Shown: positions 42,541 through 52,261, numbered from the stretch's first letter. The stretch is DNA of 64,000 nucleotides from Halomonas halophila (GCF_030406665.1 NZ_CP129121.1:2790001-2854000), one strand, 5' to 3'. The notes: generated by a model not told the origin, from the sequence alone. Numbers and translations are program-made.

Positions 42541-42624
42541 GCGTTTCTGGCCGCCGGAAACCGACGATGCACTCATCCTCCCTGCCCGCTCCCCTGCTGC
42601 GCCATCGATGACGGCTCGCCTCGC

Positions 42625-43491
42625 TCAGTCGAAGCATCCCGGCAGATCGGCGACCGCCTCGAGTCCCCAGCCTCGGGTATCCACCCGCCCTTCCAGCTCG
42701 CGCTCGACGGCTTCGGGGAGATCCGGGAAGAAATCCAGCCCGGTCAGCGTCTCGATGCGATCGATGCTGACCACGAAGCGATCCAGCGGCTCGTCGCCAC
42801 GCACGCTCTGCGGCATCACGAAGGCCAGCGCACGAGGATGCTCCCCCGGCACCACCAGGATCTTGTAGAAGGCCACGGGCACCTCCACCAGGCCAACCCG
42901 ATTCAACATGCCCTGAGTGAACTCCGATGCGAAGATCGGCCCGGTAATGACCTGCAGGGTGCCATACTGCGGCACGAAGCGGTCGATCACGACTTCTTCC
43001 AGGCGCTGCCAGAGCCGGCGGTTCAGATCCGGTCGCTGAGGCGCCATGTTGCTCATCAGGAAGGTATCATGCTGGGCGGACGGACCATGCACCCGGGCGA
43101 TGGCATAGTTGGGCGCCAGATGGCCGCGGTCATAGCCGCTACGCAGATAGCTGTCCGGGGTGACGGGCCAGAGTGTTCGCCAGTCGCGACGGAATCCCGG
43201 GCGATCGCCGACCTCCGCCACGCGATCGGCGTACAGCACGTAGCTGGCCCACAGCGGGCTGACCCGCACGTCCGACCAGCCCACCAGGAAGCCGTCGTTG
43301 CGCAGCACGCGATGAACGCTCAGCGGCGTCAGCCGCTCCCAGGTCGGCACGCCCATCCAGCTGAGGCGCTCGCGCACCTCGCGCTCTTCCATGTACCACA
43401 GCCCACTGCCCACCGCCGCGAACAGCGCGGCGATGCCCAGGCGGCGCAGCGAGCCGCGCCATGAAGGCAGGCGAAGGAGGCGTTGCAGCAC
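42625..43491 (-). CDS. Membrane-anchored DNA/RNA non-specific endonuclease (NUC1 family)
   Basis: A 288-residue nuclease with one N-terminal membrane segment (LRRLGIAALFAAVGSGLWY), so the catalytic domain is probably periplasmic. The beta-beta-alpha-metal active site is YDRGHLAPN, with D121, R122, G123 and catalytic H124; the metal-ligand asparagine region is FLMSNMAPQRPDLNRRLW. The end CFD carries one cysteine. It begins 9 bp after the lone Lrp-type domain gene, probably in the same transcript. Role could be nutrient scavenging or DNA clearance. Confidence 0.9.
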   Translation of the reverse strand: MLQRLLRLPSWRGSLRRLGIAALFAAVGSGLWYMEEREVRERLSWMGVPTWERLTPLSVHRVLRNDGFLVGWSDVRVSPLWASYVLYADRVAEVGDRPGFRRDWRTLWPVTPDSYLRSGYDRGHLAPNYAIARVHGPSAQHDTFLMSNMAPQRPDLNRRLWQRLEEVVIDRFVPQYGTLQVITGPIFASEFTQGMLNRVGLVEVPVAFYKILVVPGEHPRALAFVMPQSVRGDEPLDRFVVSIDRIETLTGLDFFPDLPEAVERELEGRVDTRGWGLEAVADLPGCFD

Positions 43492-43500
43492 CGGCGGGCC

Positions 43501-43776
43501 TTACCAGCCCAGCGCGAACATGGTCTCGAGATCGTGGCGCGAGTGCACCTGCAGGGCATTGAGGGTCTCGGTCTCGCGGATGCCCTCAACGTCGTTGAGA
43601 CGCCCGGTCACCAGCTCCGCCAGCCCCTCGAAGTCGCGGGTCCGGGCGATGGCGACCAGGTCGTAGCGCCCGCAGGTGGAGAAGACCTCGCTGATGCCTT
43701 CCACCTCGGCCAGACGCTCGGCCACGGACTTGACCTGCCCCTTCTCGGTGTTGATCAGGATGACGGCATTCTGCAT
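43501..43776 (-). CDS. Stand-alone Lrp/AsnC ligand-binding (RAM) domain protein
   Basis: A 91-residue protein, MQNAVILINTEKGQVKSVAERLAEVEGISEVFSTCGRYDLVAI and so on. It is the effector-binding RAM domain of Lrp/AsnC regulators with no helix-turn-helix. The start follows GGGAGA; the longer open frame upstream has no domain. Such lone domains are reported to bind amino acids or to form mixed oligomers with full-length Lrp proteins; the ligand is unknown. Confidence 0.9.
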   Translation of the reverse strand: MQNAVILINTEKGQVKSVAERLAEVEGISEVFSTCGRYDLVAIARTRDFEGLAELVTGRLNDVEGIRETETLNALQVHSRHDLETMFALGW

Positions 43777-44004
43777 GGGGCAATCTCCCTCGAATAGCGG
43801 TTCACGGCGGCGAGTATAACAGCGTCCTCGCCCGACGGGGGCCCCGGCACTTCCCGAGCGCTCGTCGCCCTTCCCGGGCTCGGCTACGCTGAATGAGCCG
43901 ATCCCGCCTGCCGCACGCGCGCCACACGGCGGGAACGAGACGCCAAGAGCCGGCTCACCGGCCGCCGAGCGTGACATCAACCGTGACCCTCAGGAGGAAC
44001 CCTC

Positions 44005-44319
44005 ATGGCCAACCCCAGCCGTCGCGACTTCATGCGCCACAGTCTGCTGGGCCTCGCCGCCCTGCCACTGGGTATCGGCGTGCTGTCGACGCGCAGCTTC
44101 GCCCAGGATCTGCCACCGCTGGACCCCGAGAGCGACCAGGCCAAGGCCCTGAACTACGTCGAGATCGCCGCCGACGCCAGCGATCATCCGGCCTACGCCG
44201 AAGGCGAGACCTGCGCCAACTGCATGTTCTACCAGGCCGATACCCAGGGCTGCCAGCTGTTCCCGCAGAACAGCGTCGCCCCGGGCGGCTGGTGCCAGTC
44301 CTGGACCGCCCAGGCCTGA
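44005..44319 (+). CDS. High-potential iron-sulfur protein (HiPIP)
   Basis: A 104-residue periplasmic electron carrier. A twin-arginine signal (SRRDFMRHSLL, residues 5-15, ending near SFAQ) exports it folded. The [4Fe-4S] ligands are C70, C73, C83 and C97 in CANCMFYQ, GCQLF and GGWCQSW, the HiPIP spacing. AGGAGG precedes the start. HiPIPs can donate electrons to terminal oxidases or photosystems; no photosynthesis gene is near, so respiration is likely. Confidence 0.95.
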   Translation: MANPSRRDFMRHSLLGLAALPLGIGVLSTRSFAQDLPPLDPESDQAKALNYVEIAADASDHPAYAEGETCANCMFYQADTQGCQLFPQNSVAPGGWCQSWTAQA

Positions 44320-44363
44320 CCACCGCCCATCTCGCCTCCAACCGGCCCATCCCAAGCACCAGC

Positions 44364-44385
44364 GGCCCGCCCCGAGGGGCGGGCC
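44364..44385. terminator. GC-rich hairpin between HiPIP and spoVR
   Basis: Arms GGCCCGCCCC and GGGGCGGGCC around GA. It lies between the two convergent genes, 45 bp after the HiPIP stop and 32 bp past the spoVR stop. Little T follows on either side. Confidence 0.6.
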
Positions 44386-44416
44386 GGATCACGCCTGAGC
44401 CGGGTTCGGGCCTGCC

Positions 44417-45970
44417 TCAGGCATCATTCTGCTCGTCCTCCGGCAGCGGCCAGTGATAGCGACGCACCACCTCGTCGTCCTCCAGAGACTCGAGCTTCAC
44501 CGGGAAACCCCACAGCTGGTGCAGGTGGCGCATCACCGGATAGACGCTGCGCGCCAGCGGGCGACGGTTGTCCTGCACGTGGCGCAGCGTCAACGAGCGG
44601 TCGCCGCGGATGTCCGCCGACCAGACCTGGATGTTGGGCTCGCGCACCGAGAGCGCATACTGCACGGCCAGGCCATCACGGATGCGCTGATAGCCACGGT
44701 CGTCATGGATGGCAGTGACCTCGAGCATCTCGTCACGGTCGTCGTCGAGCACCATGAACAGCTTGAGGTCGCGAATCACCTTGGGCGACAGGTACTGCTG
44801 GATGAAGGACTCGTCCTTGAAGTTGCGCATGGCGAAGTGCAGCGTCTCGAGCCAGTCGCTGCCGGCGATCTCGGGGAACCAGCGCCGATCCTCGTCGGTG
44901 GGATGCTCACAGATCCGCCGCAGGTCGGTGAACATGGCGAAGCCCAGGGCGTAGGGATTGATGCCGCTGTAGTGGGGGCTGTCGAAGGCCGGCTGATGGA
45001 CCACCGAGGTATGGGACTGCAGGAACTCCAGGATCAGACCCTCGTCCACCAGGCCGTCGTCGTAGAGGCGATTCATCAGGGTGTAGTGCCAGAAGGTCGC
45101 CCAGCCCTCGTTCATCACCTGGGTCTGGCGCTGGGGATAGAAGTACTGGGCGAGCTTGCGCACGATGCGCACCACCTCCCGCTGCCAGGGCGCCAGCAGC
45201 GGCGCATTCTTCTCGATGAAGTAGAGCAGATTCTCCTGAGGCTCGGGAGGGTAGCGCCCGCCGGCGTGCAGGCCGAGCGGATCCTCCGCATCACCGTCCT
45301 CCTGATGCCCCTCCTCGCTCGGCCGCCCGGGAATGGTGCTCCACAGGGTGTTGACCTGGGCCTGCAGGTAGTCGGAGCGCTCCTGCTGGCGACGCGCCTC
45401 CTCCTCGGCGGAGATAGGCGAGGGCCGCTTGTAGCGGTCGACGCCGTAGTTCTGCAGGGCATGGCAGGCGTCGAGCAGCTGCTCGACCGCGGTCACGCCG
45501 TGACGCTCCTCGCACTCGGCGAGGTAGCGCCGGGCGAACAGCAGGTAATCGACGATGGAACCGGCGTCGGTCCAGGTGCGGAACAGGTAGTTGCCCTTGA
45601 AGAAGGAGTTGTGGCCGTAGCAGGCGTGGGCCATCACCAGCACCTGCATCATCAGGGTGTTCTCCTCCATCAGGTAGGCGATGCAGGGATCGGAGTTGAT
45701 GACCAGCTCGTAGGCCAGCCCCATCTGGCCACGCCGGTAGGCCTGCTCCACGGCCAGGAACTGCTTGCCGAAGGACCAGTGATGATAGCCCACCGGCATG
45801 CCCACGCTGGCGTAGGCATCCATCATCTGCTCGGTGGTGATGATCTCGATCTGATTGGGGTAGGTGTCCAGCCGATACTCGTCGGCCAGCCGGCCGATCT
45901 CCGTCTCGAACCGCTCCAGGACCTCGAAGTTCCAGTCGGAGCCGCTGGCGATGGGCTTGCGTTCGGTCAT
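44417..45970 (-). CDS. SpoVR family protein (YcgB)
   Basis: A 517-residue cytosolic protein of the SpoVR/YcgB family. It contains the conserved GYHHWSFGKQFLAVEQAYRRGQMGLAYELVINSDP, MAHACYGHNSFFKGNYLF and VMNEGWATFWHYTLMNRLYD. In non-sporulating bacteria it is the third member of the prkA-yeaH-ycgB stress unit; molecular function is unknown. It lies 20 bp after yeaH with a strong AAGGAGG. Confidence 0.94.
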   Translation of the reverse strand: MTERKPIASGSDWNFEVLERFETEIGRLADEYRLDTYPNQIEIITTEQMMDAYASVGMPVGYHHWSFGKQFLAVEQAYRRGQMGLAYELVINSDPCIAYLMEENTLMMQVLVMAHACYGHNSFFKGNYLFRTWTDAGSIVDYLLFARRYLAECEERHGVTAVEQLLDACHALQNYGVDRYKRPSPISAEEEARRQQERSDYLQAQVNTLWSTIPGRPSEEGHQEDGDAEDPLGLHAGGRYPPEPQENLLYFIEKNAPLLAPWQREVVRIVRKLAQYFYPQRQTQVMNEGWATFWHYTLMNRLYDDGLVDEGLILEFLQSHTSVVHQPAFDSPHYSGINPYALGFAMFTDLRRICEHPTDEDRRWFPEIAGSDWLETLHFAMRNFKDESFIQQYLSPKVIRDLKLFMVLDDDRDEMLEVTAIHDDRGYQRIRDGLAVQYALSVREPNIQVWSADIRGDRSLTLRHVQDNRRPLARSVYPVMRHLHQLWGFPVKLESLEDDEVVRRYHWPLPEDEQNDA

Positions 45971-45990
45971 GCTGCCTCCTTGGCCTCGCC

Positions 45991-47274
45991 TCAGGACTGG
46001 ACCGTGCGGCGCCGGAACAGCTCGCGGAACACCGGATAGATGTCGCCGGCCTCGACGATCTGCCGCATGGCGAAGCGCTCGGGATACTCGGCCTCGACCT
46101 TCTCGTACTCTTCCCACAGGGCCTGATGCGCGTGCGGCGTGATCTCCACGTAGGTGAAGTACTGCAGCCGCGGCATCAGGGTATTGGCCAGCTGATCGCG
46201 ACAGGTCAGGGAGTCGTCGTCCCAGTTGTCGCCGTCGGAGGCCTGGGCCACGTAGAGGTTCCACTGGGTCGGCGGGTAGCGGTCGGTGATGATCTCGTCG
46301 ACCAGGGTCAGGGCGCTGGAGACGATGGTGCCGCCGGTCTCCCGGGAATAGAAGAACTCCTCCTCGTCGACCTCCTTGGCGGCGGTGTGGTGGCGCACGA
46401 AGACCAGCTCGACCTTCTCGTAGTTGCGTTCCAGGAACAGGTAGAGCAGCAGGAAGAAGCGCTTGGCGATGTCCTTGTGGGCCTGGGTCATGGAGCCCGA
46501 GACGTCCATCACGCAGAACATCACCGCCTTGCTCGACGGCTGGGGCTGGTTGACCAGATTGTTGTAGCGCAGGTCATAGGTATCGATGAACGGCACCGCC
46601 TCGAGACGCTTCTCGAGCCGCTCGACCTCGGCCTTGAGCTCGGCGATGCGCGCCGGATTGCGCAGCACCGGATCCTTGCGTTCCTCGGCCTCCAGCGCCT
46701 CCTGGGCCTCGCGCAGGGCCCGGCGAATCGGCCCGCGCATGGCGATGCGCCGGGCATGAGCCTCGCGCATCGAGCGCACGATGTTGATACGGGCCGGCAC
46801 CCCGTCACGGGTGAAGCCGGCCCGCACCGGGCGCACCTCGTCGAGGTCGACCAGGTTCTTGCGCTCCAGATGCGGCAGCTCCAGGCCGTCGAACACGAAG
46901 TCCAGGAACTCCTCGCGGGACAGGGTGAAGGCGAACTCGTCCATGCCCTCGCCCTGGTTGGAGGCGCTGCCCTCGCCGGATCCGCCGCCGCCTCCCCCGC
47001 CGGGGCGACGCAGACGATCGCCCTCGACGAACTCCTTGTTGCCGGGGGCGATGATCGAGCGCTTGCCGCCGGACCCGTGCTGGAACACCGGCTCGGAGAT
47101 GTCCCGGGCGGGAATCGACACCTTCTCCCCGCGCTCCATGTCGGTGATGGAGCGGCGATTGACCGCCTCCTCGACGGACCGCTTGATATGGGTGCGATAG
47201 CGATCGAGGAAGCGCTGACGATTGACCGCACTCTTGTGCCTGGCATTGGCACGGCGGTCGATGAAGTAGGTCAT
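45991..47274 (-). CDS. YeaH/DUF444 family protein with VWA-like domain
   Basis: A 427-residue protein starting TYFIDRRANARHKSAVNRQRFLDRY. A glycine-rich linker (about 91-104) precedes the second half. The VWA metal-site motif DVSGSM (257-262) suggests a cation-dependent protein-binding domain. It sits between prkA and spoVR, a conserved set linked to starvation and general stress in enterobacteria. Confidence 0.94.
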   Translation of the reverse strand: MTYFIDRRANARHKSAVNRQRFLDRYRTHIKRSVEEAVNRRSITDMERGEKVSIPARDISEPVFQHGSGGKRSIIAPGNKEFVEGDRLRRPGGGGGGGSGEGSASNQGEGMDEFAFTLSREEFLDFVFDGLELPHLERKNLVDLDEVRPVRAGFTRDGVPARINIVRSMREAHARRIAMRGPIRRALREAQEALEAEERKDPVLRNPARIAELKAEVERLEKRLEAVPFIDTYDLRYNNLVNQPQPSSKAVMFCVMDVSGSMTQAHKDIAKRFFLLLYLFLERNYEKVELVFVRHHTAAKEVDEEEFFYSRETGGTIVSSALTLVDEIITDRYPPTQWNLYVAQASDGDNWDDDSLTCRDQLANTLMPRLQYFTYVEITPHAHQALWEEYEKVEAEYPERFAMRQIVEAGDIYPVFRELFRRRTVQS

Positions 47275-47344
47275 GCGGACCTCCTGGGCTGCCCTGCGTC
47301 CTCACGGAGCGCCATGCCTCGGCGCCCCGTGCGGCCCTCGACGG

Positions 47345-49267
47345 CTACTGCGACTTGCGTACCCGCAGATACCACTCGGAGAGCAGGCGCACCTGCTTCT
47401 CGGTGTAGCCGCGGTCGACCATGCGGGCCACGAAATCCTCGTGCTTCTTCTGGTCCGCGGTGGAGGCCTTGGCGTTGAAGGAGATGACCGGCAGCAGCTC
47501 CTCGGTGTTGGCGAACATCTTGTGCTCGATCACCCCGCGCAGCTTCTCGTAGGACTGCCAGCTCGGGTTCATGCCGTTGTTCTGGGCCCGGGCCCGCAGC
47601 ACGAAGTTGACCACCTCGTGGCGGAAGTCCTTGGGATTGGAGATGCCCGCCGGCTTCTCGATCTTCTCCAGCTCCTCGTTGAGCGACTGGCGGTCGAACA
47701 GCTCGCCGGTCTCCGGATCGCGGTACTCCTGATCCTGGATCCAGAAGTCGGCGTAGGTGACGTAGCGGTCGAAGATGTTCTGACCGTACTCGGAGTAGGA
47801 CTCGAGATAGGCGGTCTGGATCTCCTTGCCGATGAAGTCCACGTAGCGCGGAGCCAGGAACTCCTTGATGAAGCGCAGATAGCGCTCGAAGGTTTCCTTG
47901 GGCAGCTGCTCCTGCTCGAGACGCTGCTCGAGCACGTAGAGCAGGTGCACCGGGTTGGCCGCCACCTCGTGGTTGTCGAAGTTGAACACCTTGGACAGGA
48001 TCTTGAAGGCGAAGCGCGTGGACAGCCCGTCCATGCCCTCGTCGACGCCGGCGGCGTCGCGGTACTCCTGGATCGACTTGGCCTTGGGATCGGTGTCCTT
48101 GAGGTTCTCGCCGTCATAGACCCGCATCTTGGAATAGACGCTGGAGTTCTCCGGCTCCTTGAGCCGCGAGAGCACCGAGAACTGGGCCAGCATGCGCAGG
48201 GTGTCCGGCGCACAGGGCGCCTCGTTGAGCGAGGAGTGCTCGAGCAGCTTCTTGTAGATGTTGATCTCTTCGGTCACCCGCAGGCAGTAGGGCACCTTGA
48301 CGATATAGACCCGGTCGAGGAAGGCCTCGTTGTTGCGGTTGTTGCGGAAGGCCTGCCACTCGCTCTCGTTGGAGTGCGCCAGCACGATGCCGTCGAACGG
48401 GATCGCGCCCATGCCCTCGGTGGGGTTGTAGTTGCCCTCTTGGGTGGCGGTCAGCAGCGGATGCAGCACCTTGATCGGCGCCTTGAACATCTCGACGAAC
48501 TCCATCAGGCCCTGGTTGGCCCGGCACAGGCCGCCGGAGAAGCTGTAGGCATCCGGATCGTCCTGGGAGTAGAGCTCGAGCTGACGGATGTCCACCTTGC
48601 CGACCAGCGAGGAGATGTCCTGGTTGTTCTCGTCGCCGGGCTCGGTCTTGGCGATGGCGATCTGATTCAGCCGCGACGGATAGAGCCGCACCACCCGGAA
48701 CTGGCTGATGTCGCCACCGGCCTCCTTGAGGCGCTTGGCGGCCCAGGGCGACATCACGCTCTTCAGGCAGCGCGGCGGGATGCCGTATTCCTTCTCGAGC
48801 AGCTCGCCGTCATGCTCCGGCGAGAACAGCGCCAGCGGCGACTCCTGCACCGGCGAGCCCTTGATGGCATAGAAAGGCACATGCTCCATCAGCAGCTTGA
48901 GCCGCTCGGCCAGCGATGACTTGCCGCCACCGACCGGGCCGAGCAGGTAGAGGATCTGCTTCTTCTCCTCGAGCCCCTGGGCGGCATGGCGGAAGTAGGC
49001 GACGATCTGCTCGATCGCCTCTTCCATGCCGTAGAACTCGGAAAAGGCCGGATAGCGACGGATGACCTTGTTGGAGAAGATACGCGACAGGCGAGGGTCC
49101 TTGGCCGTGTCGATCACCTCGGGCTCGCCGATGGCCTCCAGCATTCGTTCGGCCGCACTGGCATAGGCCGAGGGGTCCTCACGGCAGAGTTCCAGGTACT
49201 CCTGCAGGCTCATTTCCTCCTGCAGGGTGCGTTCGAAGCGGTTCTGCACATGATCGAAGATGCTCAT
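47345..49267 (-). CDS. PrkA/YeaG serine protein kinase-AAA+ protein
   Basis: A 640-residue protein with an N-terminal AAA+ module, Walker A GPVGGGKSS (110-118) and IPFDGIVLAHSNESEW (Walker B region), plus the C-terminal PrkA domain. In Bacillus and E. coli it has been reported as a Ser/Thr kinase and as a Lon-like protease; the main activity is debated. It is the first gene of the three-gene unit. The 201-bp upstream gap holds a small CCGC/GCGG stem but no clear promoter. Confidence 0.94.
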   Translation of the reverse strand: MSIFDHVQNRFERTLQEEMSLQEYLELCREDPSAYASAAERMLEAIGEPEVIDTAKDPRLSRIFSNKVIRRYPAFSEFYGMEEAIEQIVAYFRHAAQGLEEKKQILYLLGPVGGGKSSLAERLKLLMEHVPFYAIKGSPVQESPLALFSPEHDGELLEKEYGIPPRCLKSVMSPWAAKRLKEAGGDISQFRVVRLYPSRLNQIAIAKTEPGDENNQDISSLVGKVDIRQLELYSQDDPDAYSFSGGLCRANQGLMEFVEMFKAPIKVLHPLLTATQEGNYNPTEGMGAIPFDGIVLAHSNESEWQAFRNNRNNEAFLDRVYIVKVPYCLRVTEEINIYKKLLEHSSLNEAPCAPDTLRMLAQFSVLSRLKEPENSSVYSKMRVYDGENLKDTDPKAKSIQEYRDAAGVDEGMDGLSTRFAFKILSKVFNFDNHEVAANPVHLLYVLEQRLEQEQLPKETFERYLRFIKEFLAPRYVDFIGKEIQTAYLESYSEYGQNIFDRYVTYADFWIQDQEYRDPETGELFDRQSLNEELEKIEKPAGISNPKDFRHEVVNFVLRARAQNNGMNPSWQSYEKLRGVIEHKMFANTEELLPVISFNAKASTADQKKHEDFVARMVDRGYTEKQVRLLSEWYLRVRKSQ

Positions 49268-49468
49268 CGATGCCTCCTTAAAGCCCGGGGCTCCGGCCTG
49301 GCAATCCTGGCCCTCTCGGCCGGGTCGGTAGCTTCAGCGTAGTCAGCGCGACCGGACGATGACGCCCGAAATCTTCAACGCAGGGCTACACTTCCTATGA
49401 GCCCGCGAAGCCGAAGCGGTTCATCCCGGGGCGTGCAGATTTTCAACGAACGCGGCTCATTCCCTCCT

Positions 49469-51481
49469 CTAGAGCGTGGCAGCCAGCCGCACGCCCTGGT
49501 CGATCGCGCGCTTGGCATCGAGCTCGGCGGCCCGGTCGGCGCCGCCGATGACGTGGACCGAAACGCCCGCCTCGCCCAGCGGCTCGAGCAGGTCGCGCAC
49601 CGATTCCTGACCGGCGCAGATCACCACGCTGTCGACCTCGAGCAGGCGCGGCTCGCCCTCGACGCGGACATGCAAGCCGGTGTCGTCGATGCCGACGTAC
49701 TCGCAGCCGGCCAGCATCTCCACGCCGCGATGGCGCAACGAGGCGCGATGCACCCAGCCGGTGGTGACGCCGAGCCCGGCACCGGGCTTCGACGTCTTGC
49801 GCTGCAGCAGGGTCACCGTCCGCGGCACCGGCGGCCGCTCGGCCGCGCGCAGTCCTCCCGGCGCGGTCACCGTCAGGTCCACCCCCCACTCGTCGCACCA
49901 GGCGTCGGCGTCCAGGGCGGGATGGCCGGCATGGGTCAGCAGCTCCGCCACGTCGAAGCCGATGCCGCCGGCACCGATGATCGCCACCCGTGCGCCCACC
50001 CGCTCGGGATGCTGGATGGCCAGCGGGTAGGACACCACCTTGGGATGATCGATGCCCGGCAGCTCGAGGGCCCGCGGCCGAACGCCGGTGGCCAGCACCA
50101 CCTCGTCGAAGCCACGCAGCTCGTGGAGCCCGGGGTCGGTCGCGAGCCGCACGCTGACACCACGCTTCTCCAGCATGGTGCGGAAATAACGCAGCGTCTC
50201 GTCGAACTCCTCCTTGCCGGGAATCTGCCGGGCATGATTGAACTGGCCGCCCAGCTCGGCCTGACGCTCGAACAGCGTCACCGCATGACCGCGTTCGGCG
50301 GCGGTGACCGCCGCGGCAAGCCCGGCGGGACCGCCGCCCACCACCGCGACGCGCTTCATCGACGCCGCCGGCACGATGGCAAGCTCGGTCTCATGGCCGG
50401 CCCTCGGGTTGACCAGGCACGAGGTCGGCTTGCCCTGGAAGGTGTGATCGAGACAGGCCTGGTTGCAGGCGATGCAGGTATTGATCTCGTCGACCCGTCC
50501 CTCCCGGGCCTTGGTCACCCAGGCCGGATCGGCCAGGAAGGGACGCGCCATGGAGATCAGGTCGGCATGGCCCTCGGCCAGCAATCGCTCGGCGACCTCG
50601 GGCATGTTGATGCGGTTGGTGGCGATCAGCGGCACCGGCAGCGCGTCGCGCATGCGCCGCGACACCTCGGCGAACAGCGCCCGCGGCACGCTGGTGACGA
50701 TGGTCGGCACCCGCGCCTCGTGCCAGCCGATGCCGCCGTCAATCGCATCGGCGCCGGCCTCGGCCACCGCGCGCCCCAGGGCGACCACCTCGTCATGGGT
50801 ACTGCCCTCCTCCACCAGGTCGATCATCGACAGCCGGAACAGGATCAGGGCCTCGGCCCCCAGGGCCTCGCGGATGCGCCGCACTGCCTCCACCGGGAAG
50901 CGGATGCGGTTGACGAAGCGACCGCCCCACTCGTCCTCTCGATGATTGGTCCCCCGGCAGACGAACTGGTTAATCAGATAGCCCTCGGAGCCCATCACCT
51001 CCACGCCATCGTAGCCGGCCTCCCGGGCCAGGCGTGCGCAGCGCACGTAGTCGTCCAGGGTGCGCTCGATCTCCGCCGCGCTCAGGGCACGAGGCGGGCG
51101 AGGGTTGATCGGCGCGCGGATCGCCGAGGGCGCCACCGGCGCATCGGTGTAGGCGTAGCGGCCGGCGTGCAGGATCTGCAGGCAGATGCGACCGCCCTCG
51201 GCATGCACCGCCTCGACCAGGCGCCGGTGCTCGGCCACCTGCTCCGGGCGCTCCAGGGTGGCGCCGCCGTCGAACACGGCACCCTCCGCGTTGGGCGCGA
51301 TGCCGCCGCCGACGATCAGCGATACGCCGGCCCGGGCACGCTCGGCATAGAAGGCGGCCAGGCGCGAGAAACCGCCGGGCATTTCCTCCAGGTTGGTATG
51401 CATCGAGCCCATCACCACCCGGTTGGGCAGGCGCAGCGGGCCCAGTTCGATGGGGCGAAACAGATGCGGAAAGTCAGCCAC
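49469..51481 (-). CDS. fadH: 2,4-dienoyl-CoA reductase, FMN/FAD/FeS type
   Basis: FadH reduces 2,4-dienoyl-CoA during beta-oxidation of unsaturated fatty acids with NADPH. The 670-residue protein has an old-yellow-enzyme TIM barrel (LFRPIELGPLRLPNRVVMGSMHTNLEE, EAGYDGVEVMGSEGYLINQF), the [4Fe-4S] cysteine cluster CIACNQACLDHTFQGKPTSC, and FAD/NADPH domains (VAVVGGGPAGLAAA, VAIIGAGGIGFDVAELL). Domain order and length match E. coli FadH (about 672). It stands alone. Confidence 0.95.
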   Translation of the reverse strand: MADFPHLFRPIELGPLRLPNRVVMGSMHTNLEEMPGGFSRLAAFYAERARAGVSLIVGGGIAPNAEGAVFDGGATLERPEQVAEHRRLVEAVHAEGGRICLQILHAGRYAYTDAPVAPSAIRAPINPRPPRALSAAEIERTLDDYVRCARLAREAGYDGVEVMGSEGYLINQFVCRGTNHREDEWGGRFVNRIRFPVEAVRRIREALGAEALILFRLSMIDLVEEGSTHDEVVALGRAVAEAGADAIDGGIGWHEARVPTIVTSVPRALFAEVSRRMRDALPVPLIATNRINMPEVAERLLAEGHADLISMARPFLADPAWVTKAREGRVDEINTCIACNQACLDHTFQGKPTSCLVNPRAGHETELAIVPAASMKRVAVVGGGPAGLAAAVTAAERGHAVTLFERQAELGGQFNHARQIPGKEEFDETLRYFRTMLEKRGVSVRLATDPGLHELRGFDEVVLATGVRPRALELPGIDHPKVVSYPLAIQHPERVGARVAIIGAGGIGFDVAELLTHAGHPALDADAWCDEWGVDLTVTAPGGLRAAERPPVPRTVTLLQRKTSKPGAGLGVTTGWVHRASLRHRGVEMLAGCEYVGIDDTGLHVRVEGEPRLLEVDSVVICAGQESVRDLLEPLGEAGVSVHVIGGADRAAELDAKRAIDQGVRLAATL

Positions 51482-51616
51482 GTTCGAGCCACCTCGGAGC
51501 GTCGACAGAAAATTAAAACAACTGTATGACAGTCCCGCGGGCAGCGCAAAAGCCGCCTCGGCATTCGCCAGGAAAAGCCCGAGGCATTCGAACGAAAAAA
51601 CCAGGTTCCAGACAAC

Positions 51617-51649
51617 AGAAAAGCCCCGTGGCGTGAGCCACGGGGCTTT
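51617..51649 (-). terminator. Terminator of the tRNA-Asp/Val transcript
   Basis: A 13-bp stem AAAGCCCCGTGGC/GCCACGGGGCTTT with loop GTGA (51620-51649), U-rich end on the minus strand. It lies 15 bp beyond the last tRNA. Confidence 0.9.
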
Positions 51650-51664
51650 GGAATTCTGAGCAGA

Positions 51665-51741
51665 TGGCGGACCGGACGGGACTCGAACCCGCGACCTCCG
51701 GCGTGACAGGCCGGCATTCTAACCAACTGAACTACCGGTCC
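51665..51741 (-). tRNA. tRNA-Asp (GTC), distal copy
   Basis: 77 bases with encoded CCA. Acceptor GGACCGG/CCGGTCC, anticodon GTC in CCTGTCACG, T-loop TTCGAGT. Identical to the two other Asp copies. Confidence 0.96.
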
Positions 51742-51744
51742 GCG

Positions 51745-51821
51745 TGGTGGGCGATACTGGACTCGAACCAGTGACCCCCAGCATGTGAGGCTGGTGCTCT
51801 AACCAACTGAGCTAATCGCCC
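51745..51821 (-). tRNA. tRNA-Val (CAC)
   Basis: 77 bases with encoded CCA. Acceptor GGGCGAT/ATCGCCC, anticodon CAC in loop CTCACAT. It is only 3 bp from the next tRNA-Asp. Confidence 0.95.
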
Positions 51822-51851
51822 ACGCGGTACTGCTTAGATTGTGCGTCATCG

Positions 51852-51928
51852 TGGCGGACCGGACGGGACTCGAACCCGCGACCTCCGGCGTGACAGGCCG
51901 GCATTCTAACCAACTGAACTACCGGTCC
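51852..51928 (-). tRNA. tRNA-Asp (GTC), middle copy
   Basis: 77 bases with encoded CCA, identical sequence to the other Asp copies. Confidence 0.96.
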
Positions 51929-51956
51929 GCAAGTGATGATGCGGTACAGAAAACGC

Positions 51957-52033
51957 TGGCGGACCGGACGGGACTCGAACCCGCGACCTCCGGCGTGACA
52001 GGCCGGCATTCTAACCAACTGAACTACCGGTCC
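51957..52033 (-). tRNA. tRNA-Asp (GTC), proximal copy
   Basis: 77 bases with encoded CCA, 28 bp from the middle copy. Confidence 0.96.
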
Positions 52034-52074
52034 GCACTCGTTTCTGCGATGCAATCGGCCACTGTCTTTGACAG

Positions 52075-52150
52075 TGGTGGGTGGTACAGGGATCGAACCT
52101 GTGACCCCCAGCTTGTAAGGCTGGTGCTCTCCCAGCTGAGCTAACCACCC
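52075..52150 (-). tRNA. tRNA-Val (TAC)
   Basis: 76 bases with encoded CCA. Acceptor GGGTGGT/ACCACCC, anticodon TAC in loop CTTACAA. First gene of the transcript. Confidence 0.96.
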
Positions 52151-52261
52151 CCGGTCACATGGCGCTGCATTCTACGGAAACTGCGTTCATTGTCAACGCG
52201 TTTTTTCATCCCCGTGGCGAACGGGCGGCGCAGAACGGCAGGCCATTCATCCACTTGGCCG

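Noticed and set aside
42100..42611. Small overlapping open frames across the tRNA-Leu region.
   Set aside because: They translate tRNA genes and show no protein family; the DNA is explained by three tRNAs.
51665..52033. Three identical 77-bp blocks that resemble a dispersed or CRISPR-like repeat.
   Set aside because: Each folds as tRNA-Asp with encoded CCA.
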